Under the pieces are notes generated by a model. That model worked only from the letters and a program-made list of their open reading frames with translations. It was not told the origin of the DNA and made no database searches. The position numbers and the translations under genes are program-made. A stretch of 64,000 nt of DNA, taken from assembly GCA_964019335.1 (NCBI GenBank), contig OZ025679.1:310001-374000 (forward strand). The letters run 5' to 3'. Positions 62,508 to 64,000 of the stretch are shown here, in pieces. Each line of letters begins with the position of its first letter. Position 1 is the stretch's first letter. This stretch comes from Diplonema japonicum. Lineage: Eukaryota > Euglenozoa > Diplonemea > Diplonemida > Diplonemidae.

Positions 62508-63974
62508 ATGGAAGTACCACCCGACAACCTGAAAATAAGTGGAAACATCAAATTCTACAGTGAAGGCACGATCCAAAGCGAGAAAGCCGCAGAAGGGACA
62601 CTAGCAATCACACAAGGCGACATAAAGGGGAGCATCACCGTGGGAGATGAAACGGGGGAGGTTATCGGAAGGGTATCTGGGGGGGTGTACATTGTCACAC
62701 TGTGCATAAAAACCCTTATGGACGAAGAACTAAAAGGCAGCATGCAGGAGTCCCTGCTTGTCCTGACGAGCGACGACAACAGCATAATCTGCGATTTTGA
62801 AATTTACTCAGAGGACAGTTCCTCTCCCTGTTCACCCTCAGAAGGCCGTGCTTTTGAAAACACATACTCTGACGTTCGAAACGTCCTGTCAAAAGCTGGT
62901 ATCGAACAACGCGATCTGCCAACGGTAGCTGACGAGCTTGAGAAAAAAGGGATCACCACAGCGTCGGAGCTTTCTTCTGTCTCGGCGAGATCGCTTCGCG
63001 AATCAGGTGTTCCTTTAAAAGACTCCGGATCTGTCCTCGCCCACGCCGAGGTCGCCGCCAAGCAGCAGGAGAACAAACCCGACAAAATAAAACCCCTGCA
63101 AAAAAAAGTCCTTGGTGTTTTCGAAAAATACCACGTTGTCAAACTAGCGTCCGCGTACTACCGAAAATTCAGCGCTTTCCGATATGTGAAGGGGAGGTCT
63201 TCGTCAACTGGGTACGATTTGCAGCAAAGGTTAGCATTCGTAGAATCTCAACGGGATGGGATCCTCAACAAGATTGCCGAGGATGGTCGAAGTGTGGGTG
63301 AAACCGAACGCATGCAAGCCGCGCTGCAACGCGAACTCGCCCTCAGAGAAAGCAAGGTTAAAGAGCAAGAATCCGATCGGAAAAAGCTCCAAAGAAAAGC
63401 CGACATATTATCCAGCAGAGTCGACGGCCTGAAAACCGAAAACCAGGCTTTAAGCAACAGGGTCGAAACGCTTCAAATGCAGTTGCTGCGCAAACAGCAA
63501 TGTGAGAAATCGGTTTTAATTGCTTCAAAAACACCCTCGCCACGACGAGAGGGGAGCAGGGAACCCGAATACAGACCGCAGGTTCTAAAGCCGATCGAAT
63601 GCCCTGTTTTGAAGACACCCTCTCCTGCTAAGAATACAACAGCGCTTTCAAAAGGGAAGAAAGCCGATTCTTCTTTTGTTGCATTGAGACTGATCCACTG
63701 TAAGATACTCCGGTTATACCCCACCGTCCCGGCTGCCTTTTCCAAAGTTCCCTCTGATAGTAGCGGGCTTGTTAAAGTATCTTCTTTGAGAGCTCTGTTT
63801 ACTTCTCTGAGCATTCTCCATCTTCTCCCCCACGTCCTGAAGAAGGCCCCTGAAGAAGGAAAGGGTCTGTACCCTCTCTCCGCTATCGTCGATACTATTG
63901 CTTCCGGGGCACCACCATCAGCGCCACAACGTAGAAGTCACAGCAAGGAAAAGGAAGAGAGTTTTAAACTGTAA
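62508..63974 (+). CDS. Coiled-coil protein with possible SAM-like middle, 488 aa
   Basis: The ATG follows an A-tract. The N-terminal ~100 residues are beta-rich (NLKISGNIKFYSEGTIQ, GTLAITQGDIKGSITVGD, EVIGRVSGGVYIVTL) and look like a small beta domain. Residues about 120-180 are short helices (RNVLSKAGIEQRDLPTVADE, KKGITTASELSSVSARSLRE) reminiscent of a SAM-type bundle. Residues about 235-335 form a coiled coil (QAALQRELALRESKVKEQES). A Pro/Ser linker with two TPSP motifs follows, then a helical C-terminal domain of about 80 residues. No membrane or catalytic motif. Likely a structural or adaptor protein; not recognised. The frame stays open a little upstream only through a GTG-started low-complexity stretch. 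Confidence 0.75.
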   Translation: MEVPPDNLKISGNIKFYSEGTIQSEKAAEGTLAITQGDIKGSITVGDETGEVIGRVSGGVYIVTLCIKTLMDEELKGSMQESLLVLTSDDNSIICDFEIYSEDSSSPCSPSEGRAFENTYSDVRNVLSKAGIEQRDLPTVADELEKKGITTASELSSVSARSLRESGVPLKDSGSVLAHAEVAAKQQENKPDKIKPLQKKVLGVFEKYHVVKLASAYYRKFSAFRYVKGRSSSTGYDLQQRLAFVESQRDGILNKIAEDGRSVGETERMQAALQRELALRESKVKEQESDRKKLQRKADILSSRVDGLKTENQALSNRVETLQMQLLRKQQCEKSVLIASKTPSPRREGSREPEYRPQVLKPIECPVLKTPSPAKNTTALSKGKKADSSFVALRLIHCKILRLYPTVPAAFSKVPSDSSGLVKVSSLRALFTSLSILHLLPHVLKKAPEEGKGLYPLSAIVDTIASGAPPSAPQRRSHSKEKEESFKL

Positions 63975-64000
63975 AGAATCGGTGGTGTATTTTTTTTTTT

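Noticed and set aside
7000-63800. Long antisense frames opposite real genes, for example 11261-12373, 18373-19254, 31415-32410 and 53134-53961
   Set aside because: They mirror GC-rich or repeat-rich coding strands, carry low-complexity peptide (poly-Cys, poly-Ser) and have no conserved motifs.
1-64000. tRNA, rRNA, snRNA or spliced-leader RNA genes
   Set aside because: No stretch showed the B-box/T-loop plus acceptor pairing of a tRNA or recognisable rRNA or snRNA cores. The 45-nt hairpin box was considered as a spliced-leader RNA piece, but its upstream sequence, which should hold the conserved leader, is not shared between copies.
1-64000. CRISPR array or bacterial operon features
   Set aside because: No regularly spaced short direct repeats; introns and gene families are eukaryotic.

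Overview
The window is nuclear DNA of a eukaryotic microbe. It carries 22 confident or likely protein genes and one tentative small one, all on the + strand. The only minus-strand coding traces lie inside repeats. Twelve genes are split by short GT-AG introns: I could place 31, of which 29 are 33-71 nt long and 27 begin GTAT or GTGT. Stops are standard TAA, TAG and TGA. Coding DNA is balanced to GC-rich, while spacers and introns are made largely of long A, T, G and C runs. One-way gene order over 64 kb, pyrimidine-AG sites just before several start codons, a TDY-type MAP kinase with DFN instead of DFG, proteins with acylation-type N-termini and RIIa/coiled-coil (flagellar-style) proteins together suggest Euglenozoa. 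Conventional introns inside a directional cluster favour a diplonemid or relative over a trypanosomatid. This is inference; no rRNA, tRNA or spliced-leader gene is present to settle it.

Layout. 0-6.7 kb: four proteins without enzyme signatures, two of them coiled-coil. 7-10 kb: a small MGNS protein, a 2-oxoglutarate/Fe(II) oxygenase and a secreted Cys-rich protein. 10.4-16.3 kb: a large low-complexity/coiled-coil protein, a DJ-1/PfpI-family protein and a single-pass membrane protein. 17.3-21.7 kb: a P4-ATPase lipid flippase with five introns. 23-28.4 kb: a very small KGD4 (2-oxoglutarate dehydrogenase subunit) gene, two small unknown genes and a Tudor/MIB-like protein. 30-34.9 kb: a CLU-TPR protein with seven exons. 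36.4 and 42.3 kb: two almost identical copies of an RIIa-domain protein, separated by 4.4 kb of mobile-element debris. 45-49.4 kb: a secreted family-2 glycoside hydrolase and a Tim50-like phosphatase-domain protein. 50.5-54.5 kb: a SPRY-like protein and a polyQ/acidic protein. 55.9-57.4 kb: a MAP kinase. 60.5-61.8 kb: an Mms2/UEV ubiquitin-conjugating variant. 62.5-64 kb: a coiled-coil protein.

The genes do not form one pathway, as expected of a directional cluster. Several could serve the flagellum or cell cortex (RIIa, coiled-coil, acylated P4-ATPase, acylated CLU protein) and two are mitochondrial (KGD4, Tim50-like).

The most unusual content is repetitive. A non-autonomous element family has three members; one makes up almost the whole 714-nt first intron of the UEV gene, which looks like a transposon-born intron. 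Other structures are a 173-bp-arm palindrome, several families with terminal inverted repeats (one carrying a captured coding fragment), a conserved ~45-nt hairpin box at three intergenic sites, and introns built from complementary homopolymers. Homopolymer lengths here may be sequencing-limited, so counts in runs should be read loosely.
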